Notes: generated by a model not told the origin, from the letters alone. A DNA stretch of 64,000 bases from an uncultured Tateyamaria sp. (GCF_947503045.1 NZ_CANNCF010000002.1:837501-901500); one strand, 5' to 3'; shown: positions 38,854 to 49,497, counted from the first letter of the stretch. Made by a program: numbers and translations.

Positions 38854-39408
38854 ATGGCTGACGCCGCACTGCCGGAACTAGGCACTGACAAAACCCTTTT
38901 GCTGGTTGATGATGACGAACCCTTTCTGCGCCGCCTTGCCAAGGCGATGGAGAAACGCGGATTCGAGATCGAGACGGCGGACAGTGTTGCGGGTGGCAAG
39001 GCGATTGCGACGGCCCGCCCGCCCGCATATGCGGTGGTTGACCTGCGCCTTGAGGATGGCAATGGCCTCGATGTGGTCGAGGTTTTGCGGGACAAGCGCC
39101 CCGATGCCCGCGTGGTTGTGCTGACCGGATATGGTGCGATTGCGACGGCGGTGGCTGCCGTGAAAATCGGGGCAACGGATTACCTGTCCAAGCCCGCTGA
39201 TGCCACCGATATCACCAACGCGTTGCTGGCCACGGGCGATGATTTGCCCCCACCTCCGGAGAACCCGATGAGCGCGGATCGCGTGCGTTGGGAGCACATC
39301 CAGCGGGTCTATGAATTGTGCGATCGCAACGTGTCGGAAACGGCCCGGCGGCTGAATATGCACCGTCGGACATTGCAGCGCATTCTGGCCAAACGCTCGC
39401 CACGCTGA
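38854..39408 (+). CDS. regA: Redox response regulator RegA (PrrA)
   Basis: RegA is the DNA-binding partner of RegB. The ATG at 38854 gives 184 residues and places the phosphorylated aspartate at D63 (VVDLRLEDG), the number known for Rhodobacter RegA, with a GGAG ribosome-binding site just upstream; the ATG at 38842 is therefore unlikely. The acidic pocket DDDEPFLRRL is at residues 19-28. A proline stretch (DLPPPPENP) links to the Fis-type helix-turn-helix RNVSETARRLNMHRRTLQR. Confidence 0.97.
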   Translation: MADAALPELGTDKTLLLVDDDEPFLRRLAKAMEKRGFEIETADSVAGGKAIATARPPAYAVVDLRLEDGNGLDVVEVLRDKRPDARVVVLTGYGAIATAVAAVKIGATDYLSKPADATDITNALLATGDDLPPPPENPMSADRVRWEHIQRVYELCDRNVSETARRLNMHRRTLQRILAKRSPR

Positions 39409-39418
39409 GAGGGCGGGA

Positions 39419-39477
39419 GGGGGGCTGTCTGCCCCCCGGCTGCGCCTCCCCCCGAGGATTTTTTGAAATCAGAGAAG
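39419..39477. repeat. GC-hairpin plus ATTTT-GATCAGA-type intergenic element, copy A
   Basis: A 7-bp perfect stem GGGGGGC/GCCCCCC (39419-39437) is followed by a C-rich arm and a tail (ATTTT..AATCAGAGAAG). It aligns with both arms of the element at 60739-60863. Its place after regA and before the convergent GNAT stop suggests a terminator role. Confidence 0.6.
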
Positions 39478-39524
39478 TGGGACGTGTTCGTGTTTCGGGG
39501 GCCGATTTTGGACGTACAGAGGCT

Positions 39525-39565
39525 GTGCACACCGCGTGCACACACTGTGCACCGCCTTGGTGCAC
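39525..39565. repeat. Four phased GTGCAC palindromes
   Basis: GTGCAC occurs at 39525, 39536, 39547 and 39560, that is at 11, 11 and 13 bp spacing, in the gap between regA and the convergent GNAT gene. The helical phasing suggests protein binding on one face, but no promoter is evident here. Confidence 0.6.
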
Positions 39566-39589
39566 AATTCTTGCCAAGTCGTTAACGGG

Positions 39590-40081
39590 CTAGAGGTCGT
39601 AGCGTTTGAGGATCTTGTCCACGCGCTGACCGTTGGCCATTTCGTAGCCTTCGATCCGCCCGTAGTCCTGAAATCCGCGGGACTGGTAGTAGATGAGCCC
39701 GCCCTCGTTGTCGGCGCGGATGTTGGCGTTGATCCAGGAATATCCAATGTCCCTGGCCGCCTTGCGGGTGGCGTCGAACAACTTTGATCCGATCCCCAGC
39801 CCGGTCTGCCCGATCTGCACGAATGTGGCGATTTCGGCGGCCTCGGGCGGCAAGTAGTCGGCCGCGTCGATCCATTGAAAACCGACCACTTCCTCGCTTG
39901 CATTGACGGCGACATGCCAAGCGGTGCGCCCGTCATTTGACCGCATCCAGCCGGACAGGTCGTCGGCGGAGACTTCGGTGGTGATTGCCGTTGTGCCCCC
40001 TTCGGCGATGATCGCGTTCAACAGGCGCGCCATGGAAGACGCATCAAGGGCGATGGCGGGGCGGACGTTGATCATGTGCAT
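39590..40081 (-). CDS. GNAT family N-acetyltransferase
   Basis: This is a 163-residue acetyltransferase. The acetyl-CoA segment is recognisable as VQIGQTGLGIGSKLFDATRKA (Q/R-x-x-G-x-G/A type) near residues 90-110, and the C-terminal strand has YYQSRGFQDYGRIEGY. The acceptor is unknown. It is encoded after the HD hydrolase with a 10-bp overlap and converges with regA. Confidence 0.88.
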   Translation of the reverse strand: MHMINVRPAIALDASSMARLLNAIIAEGGTTAITTEVSADDLSGWMRSNDGRTAWHVAVNASEEVVGFQWIDAADYLPPEAAEIATFVQIGQTGLGIGSKLFDATRKAARDIGYSWINANIRADNEGGLIYYQSRGFQDYGRIEGYEMANGQRVDKILKRYDL

Positions 40082-40668
40082 TGCTCCAGCAAGGCGGCGT
40101 GTCGCGCGGTGAAGGCGTGGCGGGTTTCAAGCGGCGGGCGCAGCAGGATCGTGAGGTCGGCGATCATGTCGCCGGGCGGTTTGCCGAAAAAGCGCGTCGC
40201 CTCGGCCTCGGTAAAGCCTGCGATCTGGGTTGCTTCCATCCATGCGCTGATCTTGTCGGCCTTCTTGATCTGTTTCTTGATCGCCACAGGCACCTTGGCG
40301 GGCAGGCCAAAGCGGATATGCACCGCCGCCTCGAGCCGTTCATCCAGCGCGCCGTAACCCGGACCCACCGCCGCCTTGACCGGGGAAATCATGTCGCCGA
40401 TCACATATTCGGGCGCATCGTGCAGCAGCGCTGCGAGCCGCCATTTCGGCGGGGCCTTGGGAGCGATCCGGCCAAAAAGCGTCTCTACCAAAAGGGAATG
40501 TTCGGCCACGGAGTAGGCAAAGTCCCCCACGGTCTGCCCGTTCCAGCGCGCCACGAAGGCAAGGCCATGGGCGATGTCCTCGATCTCGATATCCATCGGC
40601 GTGGGGTCGAGCAGATCGAGACGCCGACCTGACAACATGCGCTGCCATGCACGGGGTTGTTTGGCCAT
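40072..40668 (-). CDS. HD-domain phosphohydrolase (YfbR/HD-2 type)
   Basis: This protein has 198 residues from the ATG at 40668. The metal-binding HD core is seen as a histidine in SVAEHSLLV, the LLHDAPEYVIGD segment (HD), and a later aspartate near DKISAWMEA. Relatives hydrolyse 5'-deoxynucleotides or other phosphates; no partner or substrate is evident. It overlaps the GNAT gene by 10 bp and is divergent from the small exported protein. Confidence 0.87.
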   Translation of the reverse strand: MAKQPRAWQRMLSGRRLDLLDPTPMDIEIEDIAHGLAFVARWNGQTVGDFAYSVAEHSLLVETLFGRIAPKAPPKWRLAALLHDAPEYVIGDMISPVKAAVGPGYGALDERLEAAVHIRFGLPAKVPVAIKKQIKKADKISAWMEATQIAGFTEAEATRFFGKPPGDMIADLTILLRPPLETRHAFTARHAALLEQCT

Positions 40669-40710
40669 GTTCGGGCGCCTCACCTTTTTCGCATCGGGAA
40701 CCATTTTGAT

Positions 40711-40734
40711 CCTTCGACGTTTTTTCCACGAAGG
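40711..40734 (+). promoter_or_regulatory. Hairpin covering the ribosome-binding site of the small exported protein
   Basis: CCTTCG (40711-40716) can pair with CGAAGG (40729-40734), which is the 5' part of the CGAAGGAG ribosome-binding site. The stem is 6 bp with a 12-base U-rich loop, and the ATG is at 40743. Confidence 0.4.
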
Positions 40735-40742
40735 AGACCGTT

Positions 40743-41042
40743 ATGAAACCCGCAATATGGATCGCCGCAACCCTCACCCTGTCCGCCACGTCGCTGGCGG
40801 CACAGGACGTGTGCATGTCCGCCCCCGAGATGGAGGCCAGTCTGGTTGATTGGTACGGCGAAACTCCGGTCGAAGAGTCCCGCACAGAATCCACCGCGAT
40901 CTGGGCCTCGGAGGAAACCGGCACATGGACGCTTGTGCAATACCTTGCCGATGGCCAAAGCTGTGTGCTGGCGCAGGGCCATGATTGGGGCAGTGAGGTC
41001 AGTGAAGACCTGCTGGTGGCGGGTTTGGATACGGGTCGTTAA
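40743..41042 (+). CDS. Small exported protein of unknown function
   Basis: This is a 99-residue protein with a clear signal peptide (residues 1-20, KPAIWIAATLTLSATSLAA, cleavage before QDVC). The mature part of about 78 residues has two cysteines (in DVCMSA and QSCVLA), which could form a disulfide. I do not recognise a family. It has a strong AAGGAG ribosome-binding site that is partly inside a hairpin. It sits between the HD hydrolase and ahcY, both on separate transcripts. Confidence 0.8.
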   Translation: MKPAIWIAATLTLSATSLAAQDVCMSAPEMEASLVDWYGETPVEESRTESTAIWASEETGTWTLVQYLADGQSCVLAQGHDWGSEVSEDLLVAGLDTGR

Positions 41043-41117
41043 GTCTGACGCAAAGCCGCATTGAGCCTGATCGCATTGTCTGGTAGCGCATCCCCAACTT
41101 TCATAGGGATGACGCAC

Positions 41118-42506
41118 ATGGCGAATGACTACGTTGTAAAAGATATCGCGCTTGCCGGGTATGGCCGCAAGGAACTGGACATCGCGGAAACCGAAATGCC
41201 GGGCCTGATGGCCTGCCGCGCGGAATATGGCGAAAGCAAGCCGCTGTCCGGTGCCCGCATTGTCGGCTCGCTCCACATGACCATCCAGACGGCTGTTCTG
41301 ATCGAGACGCTGGTGGCGCTGGGCGCGGATGTGCGCTGGGCCTCTTGCAACATCTTTTCGACGCAGGACCATGCGGCGGCTGTGATCGCCGAAAGCGGCG
41401 TACCGGTCTTTGCCATCAAGGGCCAGTCGCTGGAAGAGCATTGGGATTACCTCGACAAGTCGTTCCAGTTTGCCGATGGGCCAAACATGATCCTGGACGA
41501 TGGTGGTGATGCCACCCTGTACATCCTGCTGGGTGCCCGCGCTGAAGCGGGCGAAGACATCATCCCCGTCCCCACATCCGAAGAAGAAGAGGTGATCAAG
41601 AAGCAGATCGCCAAGCGCATGGCCGAAACCCCCGGCTGGTTCACCAAGATCCGCGACCAGATCAAGGGCGTGTCCGAAGAGACCACCACAGGCGTGCACC
41701 GCCTTTACGAACTGGTCCGCGACGGGCAACTGCCTTTCCCTGCGATCAACGTGAACGATTCGGTGACCAAGTCGAAGTTCGACAACAAATATGGCTGCAA
41801 GGAATCGCTGGTGGACGGCATCCGCCGCGCCACGGACACCATGATGGCCGGTAAGGTCGCCGTCGTCATGGGCTATGGCGATGTGGGCAAAGGCTCCGCC
41901 GCCAGCCTGTCCGGTGCAGGCGCCCGCGTGAAGGTGACCGAGGTTGACCCGATCTGCGCGCTGCAGGCTGCCATGGACGGGTTCGAGGTTGTGCTGCTTG
42001 AGGATGTTGTCGACAGCGCCGACATCTTCATCACCACCACCGGCAACAAGGACGTGATCCGCATCGAGCATATGCGCCAGATGAAGGACATGGCCATCGT
42101 CGGCAATATAGGCCACTTCGACAACGAAATTCAGGTTGCGGCCCTCAAGAACCACAAGTGGACCAGCATCAAGGAACAGGTGGACATGATCGAGATGCCG
42201 AATGGCAATCGTCTGATCCTGCTGTCCGAAGGGCGTCTGCTGAACCTTGGCAACGCCACGGGCCACCCGTCTTTCGTGATGTCGGCCAGCTTTACCAACC
42301 AGGTGCTGGCGCAGATCGAACTGTGGCAGAACACGGACCAGTATAAGAACGACGTCTACATCCTGCCCAAGCATCTGGATGAAAAAGTGGCGCGTCTGCA
42401 TCTGGATCGGATTGGCGTCAAGCTGACCCAGCTCGACAGCGTTCAGGCGGCCTATATTGGCGTCGCGCCTGAGGGTCCGTTCAAGCCCGAGCATTACCGG
42501 TATTGA
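41118..42506 (+). CDS. ahcY: Adenosylhomocysteinase (S-adenosyl-L-homocysteine hydrolase)
   Basis: AhcY splits S-adenosylhomocysteine into adenosine and homocysteine and keeps methylation going. It has 462 residues from the ATG at 41118, which has AGGGA 8 bp upstream and starts the family N-terminus MANDYVVKD; upstream codons from 41061 or 41109 are not needed. The Cys-containing [12 protein letters not shown] segment, the NAD fold [10 protein letters not shown] and the C-terminal KPEHYRY are intact. In Rhodobacter ahcY is part of the reg locus; here it is 1.7 kb from regA. No SAH riboswitch is visible upstream. Confidence 0.98.
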   Translation: MANDYVVKDIALAGYGRKELDIAETEMPGLMACRAEYGESKPLSGARIVGSLHMTIQTAVLIETLVALGADVRWASCNIFSTQDHAAAVIAESGVPVFAIKGQSLEEHWDYLDKSFQFADGPNMILDDGGDATLYILLGARAEAGEDIIPVPTSEEEEVIKKQIAKRMAETPGWFTKIRDQIKGVSEETTTGVHRLYELVRDGQLPFPAINVNDSVTKSKFDNKYGCKESLVDGIRRATDTMMAGKVAVVMGYGDVGKGSAASLSGAGARVKVTEVDPICALQAAMDGFEVVLLEDVVDSADIFITTTGNKDVIRIEHMRQMKDMAIVGNIGHFDNEIQVAALKNHKWTSIKEQVDMIEMPNGNRLILLSEGRLLNLGNATGHPSFVMSASFTNQVLAQIELWQNTDQYKNDVYILPKHLDEKVARLHLDRIGVKLTQLDSVQAAYIGVAPEGPFKPEHYRY

Positions 42507-42513
42507 TGTGCGT

Positions 42514-42532
42514 GGTGGGGTGAAACCCCACC
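42514..42532. repeat. Hairpin GGTGGGGT-GAA-ACCCCACC
   Basis: An 8-bp perfect stem with a 3-base loop directly after the ahcY stop. It may be a processing or pausing structure ahead of the terminator. Confidence 0.5.
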
Positions 42533-42548
42533 CTACGGACGAAAGAAG

Positions 42549-42579
42549 AGGCCCCGCGCAGTTGCGTTGGGGCCTTTTT
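42549..42579. terminator. Rho-independent terminator between ahcY and the export lipoprotein gene
   Basis: AGGCCCC (42549-42555) pairs with GGGGCCT (42569-42575), followed by TTTT. It serves ahcY, and A/T-rich flanks on the other side may let it work for the convergent gene. Confidence 0.85.
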
Positions 42580-42587
42580 CTGTTCGC

Positions 42588-43700
42588 TTAGTCCGAAACC
42601 GCGTTACTGACACCGACGATGGACCCGACCAGTCCGAACACGGTGCGCACCGATCCCACCGGGCTTTCCGTGGCCATCACCAGGTCGTTTGGATTGATCT
42701 GGAATTTGCGCGCGGCAAAAATGTCCTCGGCCGAGGTCAGGTCGATGGTGAACACCACTTGGGCCTTTGGCGGGCCAGAACCGTCACTACGCAAGGCTTT
42801 TTGCGGGTAATCGCGCAGGATCAGGATGCCCTTGGGATTGGCCCGTGTGTCGTTGAGCCCACCGAGCAGCGCCAGCGCCTCGATTGCGGTGATGTGTTCC
42901 TGCCCGAACGGCACAACCGCCTCTGATCCGGTGGCACCGAGGGCGACGAAATAGCGGTCGTCTTCTTCGACGATGACGCTGTCGCCACCGCGCAGCACCA
43001 CATTGGCCGATGGGCGCGAGAACAGCGTGTCCGCCCTGATCTCGTACGACCGGTCGTCGCGGATCACCCGGACCAGCGGGTTTTCGAGGCTGTCATTGAT
43101 CCCCCCGGCGGTCGAGATCAGGTTGAGGATGGAAAAGTCGCGGTTGGGCATAGGATAGGTACCCGGCGCGCCGAACCCGCGCACCGCGCTGACCGAATTG
43201 TCGGGGCCCGACTGCAGGGTGAGTTGGACCTGCGCTGCAGGCACGACGGCCTCAAGCTGGTCCTCGATCCTGGCGCGAGCAGCTTCGGGGGTGGACCCGC
43301 CGATCGCCACCTCGTCGATATAGGGCACAAAGATCGTGCCCGTCGGGGATACCCGCAGACCCGACAGCGTGACATTGTTGTTGCCCGGCGACGTCAGCAG
43401 AGAGCCGTCCTGATTGTCCCAGATCACGAGGTCAATCACGTCGCCGGGCCGGATAAGGTTGGACTTGGGGCCGCGCGTGCCGCTGAACCAGTGATAATGG
43501 CCCACCCAGCCCGTCACCGGCCATGTGCGCAACTGGCCGATATTGGCCGGGGTCACGGGAACGACGGAAAAGCTGGCGGCGGCGTCATCCTGACTGCGCA
43601 CCACTTCGCTTTGGATGGCAGCGCCGCGCGGCAGGGTGCAGGCCCCAAGGGCAAGGATGAGGCCAATTGCCAGACATCTGTTCAGAAATAGCCGCACCAC
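42588..43700 (-). CDS. Polysaccharide export outer-membrane lipoprotein (Wza/GfcE family)
   Basis: The family forms the outer-membrane channel of capsule or exopolysaccharide export. Reading from a GTG at 43700 (43697 also possible) gives about 370 residues; the frame reaches ATG 43772, but this GTG is close to the signal peptide and lipobox (LILALGAC). The poly-export domain is seen at LIRPGDVIDLVIWDNQD, followed by SLBB-like repeats (GFGAPGTYPMPN and LGGLNDTRANP). No glycosyltransferase, Wzc or Wzx gene is nearby, so it is an orphan here. Confidence 0.88.
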   Translation of the reverse strand: MVRLFLNRCLAIGLILALGACTLPRGAAIQSEVVRSQDDAAASFSVVPVTPANIGQLRTWPVTGWVGHYHWFSGTRGPKSNLIRPGDVIDLVIWDNQDGSLLTSPGNNNVTLSGLRVSPTGTIFVPYIDEVAIGGSTPEAARARIEDQLEAVVPAAQVQLTLQSGPDNSVSAVRGFGAPGTYPMPNRDFSILNLISTAGGINDSLENPLVRVIRDDRSYEIRADTLFSRPSANVVLRGGDSVIVEEDDRYFVALGATGSEAVVPFGQEHITAIEALALLGGLNDTRANPKGILILRDYPQKALRSDGSGPPKAQVVFTIDLTSAEDIFAARKFQINPNDLVMATESPVGSVRTVFGLVGSIVGVSNAVSD

Positions 43701-43839
43701 ACATGTTCCCCCGGGCCTTGTGGGTGGCGGTCTGTCCGGGATGATCCGGCGCCGCGCCCAGTAAGACGACATAAAACACGTATAACGCGAGGATCAGGGC
43801 CTGCAAGGGCTGCGCGGCCCCGGCAGGATGTTCAGCGTG

Positions 43840-45321
43840 TCAGGCGCTCTTTTTCGGAGGATTGCCCAGATCTTCGGCCTCGATCACCTCGGCGTCGGTG
43901 CTGGTGCTGTCGACCACCGCGATGGCGTTGGCGGCGGGATCCGCGCTTTGTGCGCCCAGGAGCGGCAGCATTTCCGTGCCCCCCGGCATCGCGATTTCGG
44001 CGCTGGGCGGGCGTTTCCACGACAGCGTGTCAAAGGCGGCGCAGTTGGTGCAGATCGGGGTCCATTCGGCGTGGATGTTCTGGCAATTGTCGCAGACCCA
44101 TTGCGGCCCGCGCGGCGCGGACAAGGCGCGGGTCAACCAGCCCTGCACAACCGCATCACTTGCGCCCTGACCCCGTTCGATGGCCGCCATCAGCGTGGCC
44201 GAGCGCGTGGTTGGGTCGGTTTCAAACAAATCGCCAAGGGCGCGGCGTGCGGCCGGGAAATCTTCGGCCGCGATGTTGAGTTCGCACATCAGCATCCGCG
44301 TTTCCGGATCGTTCGGGTGGCTGCGTGACAGTTGGGCAAAGCGCTTGAGCCGCGCTGCCGGCGTCTCGTTTGGCTCGATCGCGGCAAAGGCGGCGGCGAG
44401 GTCTGGATGGGGCCGGGCCTCCCACGCTTTTTTCAGCACGCGGGTGGCGTATTTCTTTTGGCCCTGTTCGATATAGCCTTCGGCGGCCATGACGGCGGCG
44501 GGGATCAGATCGGGAGACTGTTTGTTGGCGGCAATCGCGGCCTCGCGCGCCTCGATGGTCTCGTCCTTGTCCAGCACCTTCTTGGCCTCGCTCAGCGCCA
44601 GCACGGCGTCGCGGCGTTTGTGCAGATCGCGCGGCAGGTTGCCGTATTTCAGCTTGGCCGACAGGGTCTGGCGGGCGCCTGCCCAATCCTCGTGTCCGGC
44701 CTGCAATTTCAGCAGAACGTCCTGCGTGTCCTCGTGTTTGGGTTTTAGCGCAAAGGCCTTTTGCGCCAGTTTCAGGGCGGTGTCGGTGTCCCCATCCGCC
44801 AGCTTTTGTTTCATAATGCCCCGAACGCCGACAAAGCGCGTGGAGTCGTTTTGCACCAGCTTGCGATAGGTTTCTTCTGCCTTTTTGCGATCCCCGGCCA
44901 TTTCGGCGGCCTGCGCGGTCAGCAGGTTGGTCAGTTCGGGGCGGTTCAGATAGCGGTCGGCCTTTTCCGCCTTGGCGAGCGCCACGCGCCCTTCGCCCGA
45001 GGCGAGCGCCATCATGCCTTCGGCCAGCGCGTCAAAGCCTTTGGCGGCCTTGTTGCGCGCGAAATAGCGCGACAGGGCCGTGTCGTCGCCGTTGAGGAAT
45101 TTCCACACGGCCACCAGCAGGCCAAGAATCTTGAGGCCGATCCAGATCGCCAGCACCAGAACGATAAGCCCGACCACGGATTCCAGTGGGCCCAGCGTGA
45201 ATTCCTGACCGGCCACGATGATGCGCACCCCGCCTTCGGCCTCCAGCAGATAGCCAGCCCCGAGGGCGAGTGCGGCCACAGCCACAATGAAGACGACAAT
45301 TTTAACCAATGACCAGATCAT
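43840..45321 (-). CDS. hemY: HemY N-terminal domain protein with TPR repeats
   Basis: This membrane protein has 493 residues from the ATG at 45321. Two N-terminal membrane helices lie at about residues 3-26 and 45-68. TPR-like helical repeats follow. Near the C-terminus there is CDNC-X10-CTNC, a four-cysteine zinc-ribbon-like motif. The alphaproteobacterial HemY-N protein sits with hemD and the mitofilin-like gene, but its biochemical role is not settled; it is not the protoporphyrinogen oxidase that is also called HemY. It is encoded 14 bp after the mitofilin-like gene. Confidence 0.85.
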   Translation of the reverse strand: MIWSLVKIVVFIVAVAALALGAGYLLEAEGGVRIIVAGQEFTLGPLESVVGLIVLVLAIWIGLKILGLLVAVWKFLNGDDTALSRYFARNKAAKGFDALAEGMMALASGEGRVALAKAEKADRYLNRPELTNLLTAQAAEMAGDRKKAEETYRKLVQNDSTRFVGVRGIMKQKLADGDTDTALKLAQKAFALKPKHEDTQDVLLKLQAGHEDWAGARQTLSAKLKYGNLPRDLHKRRDAVLALSEAKKVLDKDETIEAREAAIAANKQSPDLIPAAVMAAEGYIEQGQKKYATRVLKKAWEARPHPDLAAAFAAIEPNETPAARLKRFAQLSRSHPNDPETRMLMCELNIAAEDFPAARRALGDLFETDPTTRSATLMAAIERGQGASDAVVQGWLTRALSAPRGPQWVCDNCQNIHAEWTPICTNCAAFDTLSWKRPPSAEIAMPGGTEMLPLLGAQSADPAANAIAVVDSTSTDAEVIEAEDLGNPPKKSA

Positions 45322-45335
45322 GAATAGAGGCCCCT

Positions 45336-46619
<1,284 letters not shown>

Positions 46620-46705
46620 GGTCGTCTCCCCCTTCCGATTCTGTTGGCGCGCAGCGCGCCGTCTCAAACTCTACTCTGCGTGCTCTTGCCCCTCAACCCG
46701 CTGGA

Positions 46706-47416
46706 TTACAATCGGTTCCGCGTAACCGCCTCTGACAGCGCATCGCCCATTGCCTGTGCATTTGGGCGTTTTGCGACGGTGAGACTGGCGAAGTGGGTCG
46801 GGGTCAGCTCCTGTGCAATCGTAGGGCTCAGCGCGATGATGTGTACCGTTTCGCTGGCCGGTGTCAGCTTGGCAAATTGCGCGGCGGTGCGCGGTGAAAA
46901 CAGCGGGACGATGACGCATGGTGCGGAGGCGATGATCTGCGTCGCCTCGTCGGTCAAAGTGCCCAACACTTGGTCATATAGTGCAACATGGCGGATCGTC
47001 ATGCCCGCGCGGGACAAGCGGCCGGCGATGTTGCCGCGTGTGTGCACCCCGGCGAGGTGCAACAGGGTGTTGTCGGGGCGGATGGTCTGCATGGCGGCGA
47101 CGAGGCTGTCGGCGTCCTGTCCGGCCTGGGTCGCCTCCCAGCCCCGGGCCAGAGCGGCCTTGGTGGTGGCAGGGCCGATGCAATACGCAGCGCGGCCCAG
47201 CCCGTCAGGTGCCGCCGCGACGCCGTTGGCCGAGGAAAAGACGGCGCTGTCTTTGGGCCCCATATCGAGTTGCGGCGACAGCTGTTCGATGCGGATCAGC
47301 GGGCTGAAGATTGGTGAGAGGTGGACCATCAAAGTGGCGGGCAGGTCGGCCAAAAACGTCTTTGACGCGGCGCGGGGGCGCGTCATGATCAGGGGGACAG
47401 GTGCATTGTTTGCCAC
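46706..47416 (-). CDS. hemD: Uroporphyrinogen-III synthase HemD
   Basis: HemD cyclises hydroxymethylbilane to uroporphyrinogen III. It has 236 residues, a rapidly evolving family recognised here by [14 protein letters not shown] at the start, FSSANGVAA in the middle and [10 protein letters not shown] near the C-terminal part. Its order with the Mic60-like and hemY-N genes matches the alphaproteobacterial pattern. It is divergent from tsaD across 50 bp. Confidence 0.9.
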   Translation of the reverse strand: MANNAPVPLIMTRPRAASKTFLADLPATLMVHLSPIFSPLIRIEQLSPQLDMGPKDSAVFSSANGVAAAPDGLGRAAYCIGPATTKAALARGWEATQAGQDADSLVAAMQTIRPDNTLLHLAGVHTRGNIAGRLSRAGMTIRHVALYDQVLGTLTDEATQIIASAPCVIVPLFSPRTAAQFAKLTPASETVHIIALSPTIAQELTPTHFASLTVAKRPNAQAMGDALSEAVTRNRL

Positions 47417-47466
47417 AGTTCAAAGTGTTACCTCGCGCAGAGATCAGGTGCAACGGAACTTGGCCC

Positions 47467-48561
47467 ATGACCCGCGCCCACACTTTTCTGGGAATCGAAA
47501 GCAGCTGCGATGACACCGCTGCCGCCGTGGTGCGTGGCGTGCCGGGGGATATGGTGGTGCTGTCCTCGGTTGTTTACGGGCAAACCGACTTGCACGCAGC
47601 CTATGGCGGGGTTGTGCCGGAAATCGCGGCGCGCGCCCATGCCGAGCGGTTGGATGTGAGCATCGTTGCCGCGCTGGAACAGGCTGAAATGACACTGTCG
47701 GACTTGGACGCCATCGCAGTGACCTGCGGCCCCGGCCTGATTGGCGGGGTGGTATCGGGGGTGATGACGGCCAAGGGGTTGGCGATGGCGACGGGCAAGC
47801 CGCTTTACGGGGTGAACCACCTTGCCGGTCATGCGCTGACGCCGCGCCTGTCGGATGGGGTCCAGTTTCCCTACCTCATGCTGCTGGTGTCGGGCGGGCA
47901 TTGTCAGTTCCTGATCGCCCATGGCCCGGACCGGTTCGAGCGGTTGGGCGGCACCATCGACGACGCGCCGGGCGAAGCCTTTGACAAGGTCGCGCGCCTG
48001 ATTGGACTGGGACAACCGGGCGGGCCTGCGGTCGAAGAGGCGGCGCGCGACGGTGATGCGGCGCGGTTTGCTTTCCCGAGGCCGCTGGCGAACAAGCCGG
48101 GATGTGATCTGAGCTTTTCCGGGTTGAAAACCGCGGTGTTGCGGGCGCGGGACGATCTGGTGGCCGAGGCCGGTGGGTTGCACGAGCAGGATCAGGCGGA
48201 CCTAGCTGCGTCGTTTCAGGCGGCGGTTGCCGATAGTCTGGCGGGCAAGAGCGCGCGTGCGCTGGCGGCCTATCTGGCACTTTCGCCGTCGAACCCGACC
48301 TTTTGTGTGGCCGGTGGGGTTGCGGCGAATATGACCATACGTGGGGCGTTAGAGACGGTTTCTGTTGAATATGGCGCGGCGTTCCTTGCCCCGCCACTGG
48401 CGCTGTGCACGGACAATGCCGCGATGATTGCCGCGGCGGGGATCGAGCAGATGCAGGTGCGTGCGCCCGATGGCATGGACCTGTCGGCGCGGCCCCGCAT
48501 GCCGCTTGATACGCAAAGCGCGGCGATGTTGGGATCGGGCAAGAAGGGGGCCAAGGCATGA
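47467..48561 (+). CDS. tsaD: tRNA N6-adenosine threonylcarbamoyltransferase TsaD
   Basis: TsaD transfers threonylcarbamoyl from TsaC product to A37 of ANN-decoding tRNA. It has 364 residues from the ATG at 47467. Key segments are [14 protein letters not shown] (nucleotide-binding), VNHLAGHAL with the metal-binding histidines, [11 protein letters not shown], and the C-terminal [10 protein letters not shown]. The partner TsaE is at 34550. It overlaps gpsA by 4 bp. Confidence 0.98.
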   Translation: MTRAHTFLGIESSCDDTAAAVVRGVPGDMVVLSSVVYGQTDLHAAYGGVVPEIAARAHAERLDVSIVAALEQAEMTLSDLDAIAVTCGPGLIGGVVSGVMTAKGLAMATGKPLYGVNHLAGHALTPRLSDGVQFPYLMLLVSGGHCQFLIAHGPDRFERLGGTIDDAPGEAFDKVARLIGLGQPGGPAVEEAARDGDAARFAFPRPLANKPGCDLSFSGLKTAVLRARDDLVAEAGGLHEQDQADLAASFQAAVADSLAGKSARALAAYLALSPSNPTFCVAGGVAANMTIRGALETVSVEYGAAFLAPPLALCTDNAAMIAAAGIEQMQVRAPDGMDLSARPRMPLDTQSAAMLGSGKKGAKA

Positions 48562-49496
48562 GCGTGTCCGTGATCGGGGCAGGCGCATTTGGCACGGCGC
48601 TGGCCGTTACACTGGCACAGAATGGTCCGGTGAGGTTGTGGGCGCGGGATGTTGGGGAGATGGATGTGGAGCGGGAGAATGCGCGTCGTCTGCCGGGGGT
48701 TCCGTTTCCTGAAGGTTTGTCTGTTTCCGCCAATTTAGAGACTGCTTTGTCGGCCCAGACTGTGCTGATGGCCGTGCCGATGCAGGCGCTGGGCGCTTTT
48801 GTGGCGGCCCATGATCTGAGCGGTAAGACTGTGGTGGCCTGCTGCAAGGGCATTGACCTGAACAGCGGTGCAGGCCCGTCCGCCATTCTTGGCGCGGCGC
48901 GGCATGTGGCGGTTCTGACCGGGCCCAGCTTTGCCGCTGATATCGCGCGCGGCTTGCCGACGGCGCTCACGCTGGCTTGCGCTGATGAGGGCGTTGGACG
49001 GGCGTTGCAGGCGCAACTCTCCACCCCCACCTTGCGCCTATATCGCAGCACGGATGTGATCGGGGCAGAGCTGGGTGGGGCGTTGAAAAACGTGATCGCG
49101 ATTGGCTGTGGCGCAGTGATGGGCGCGGGTCTGGGTGACAGTGCGCGTGCGGCGCTGATGACGCGGGGGTTTTCCGAAATGCAGCGCCTCGCCGCCGCCT
49201 TTGGTGCGCAGGCCGAGACGCTGATGGGGCTGAGTGGGCTGGGCGATCTGACGCTCACCTGTACTTCGGATCAGTCGCGCAATTACCGGCTGGGCCTTGC
49301 CCTTGGGGCGGGAACGGACTTTGATACGGGTCTGACGGTCGAGGGTGCTAGCACGGCGCGGGCATTGCGCAATGTGATGGCGGATCGGGACCTTGATCTG
49401 CCCCTGTGCCGGACGGTGGCTGATCTGGTGGACGGCAACATAGACATGAAAGCGGCGATTGGCACATTGCTCGCCCGTCCGCTGAAGGAGGAATAA
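48558..49496 (+). CDS. gpsA: Glycerol-3-phosphate dehydrogenase [NAD(P)+]
   Basis: GpsA reduces dihydroxyacetone phosphate to sn-glycerol 3-phosphate for phospholipid synthesis. It has 312 residues. The dinucleotide fold [11 protein letters not shown] starts at residue 4, the CCKGID region and [17 protein letters not shown] are typical, and the catalytic [12 protein letters not shown] segment is present. It lies between tsaD (4-bp overlap) and the YciI gene (1 bp gap). Confidence 0.97.
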   Translation: MSVSVIGAGAFGTALAVTLAQNGPVRLWARDVGEMDVERENARRLPGVPFPEGLSVSANLETALSAQTVLMAVPMQALGAFVAAHDLSGKTVVACCKGIDLNSGAGPSAILGAARHVAVLTGPSFAADIARGLPTALTLACADEGVGRALQAQLSTPTLRLYRSTDVIGAELGGALKNVIAIGCGAVMGAGLGDSARAALMTRGFSEMQRLAAAFGAQAETLMGLSGLGDLTLTCTSDQSRNYRLGLALGAGTDFDTGLTVEGASTARALRNVMADRDLDLPLCRTVADLVDGNIDMKAAIGTLLARPLKEE

Positions 49497-49497
49497 G

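Noticed and set aside
41043-41117. SAH or SAM/SAH riboswitch upstream of ahcY
   Set aside because: I looked for the conserved loop and pseudoknot patterns but saw none; the 75-bp leader looks unstructured.
40680-42494. 604-codon open frame antisense to ahcY
   Set aside because: It covers ahcY on the other strand and has no recognisable domains; a shadow frame.
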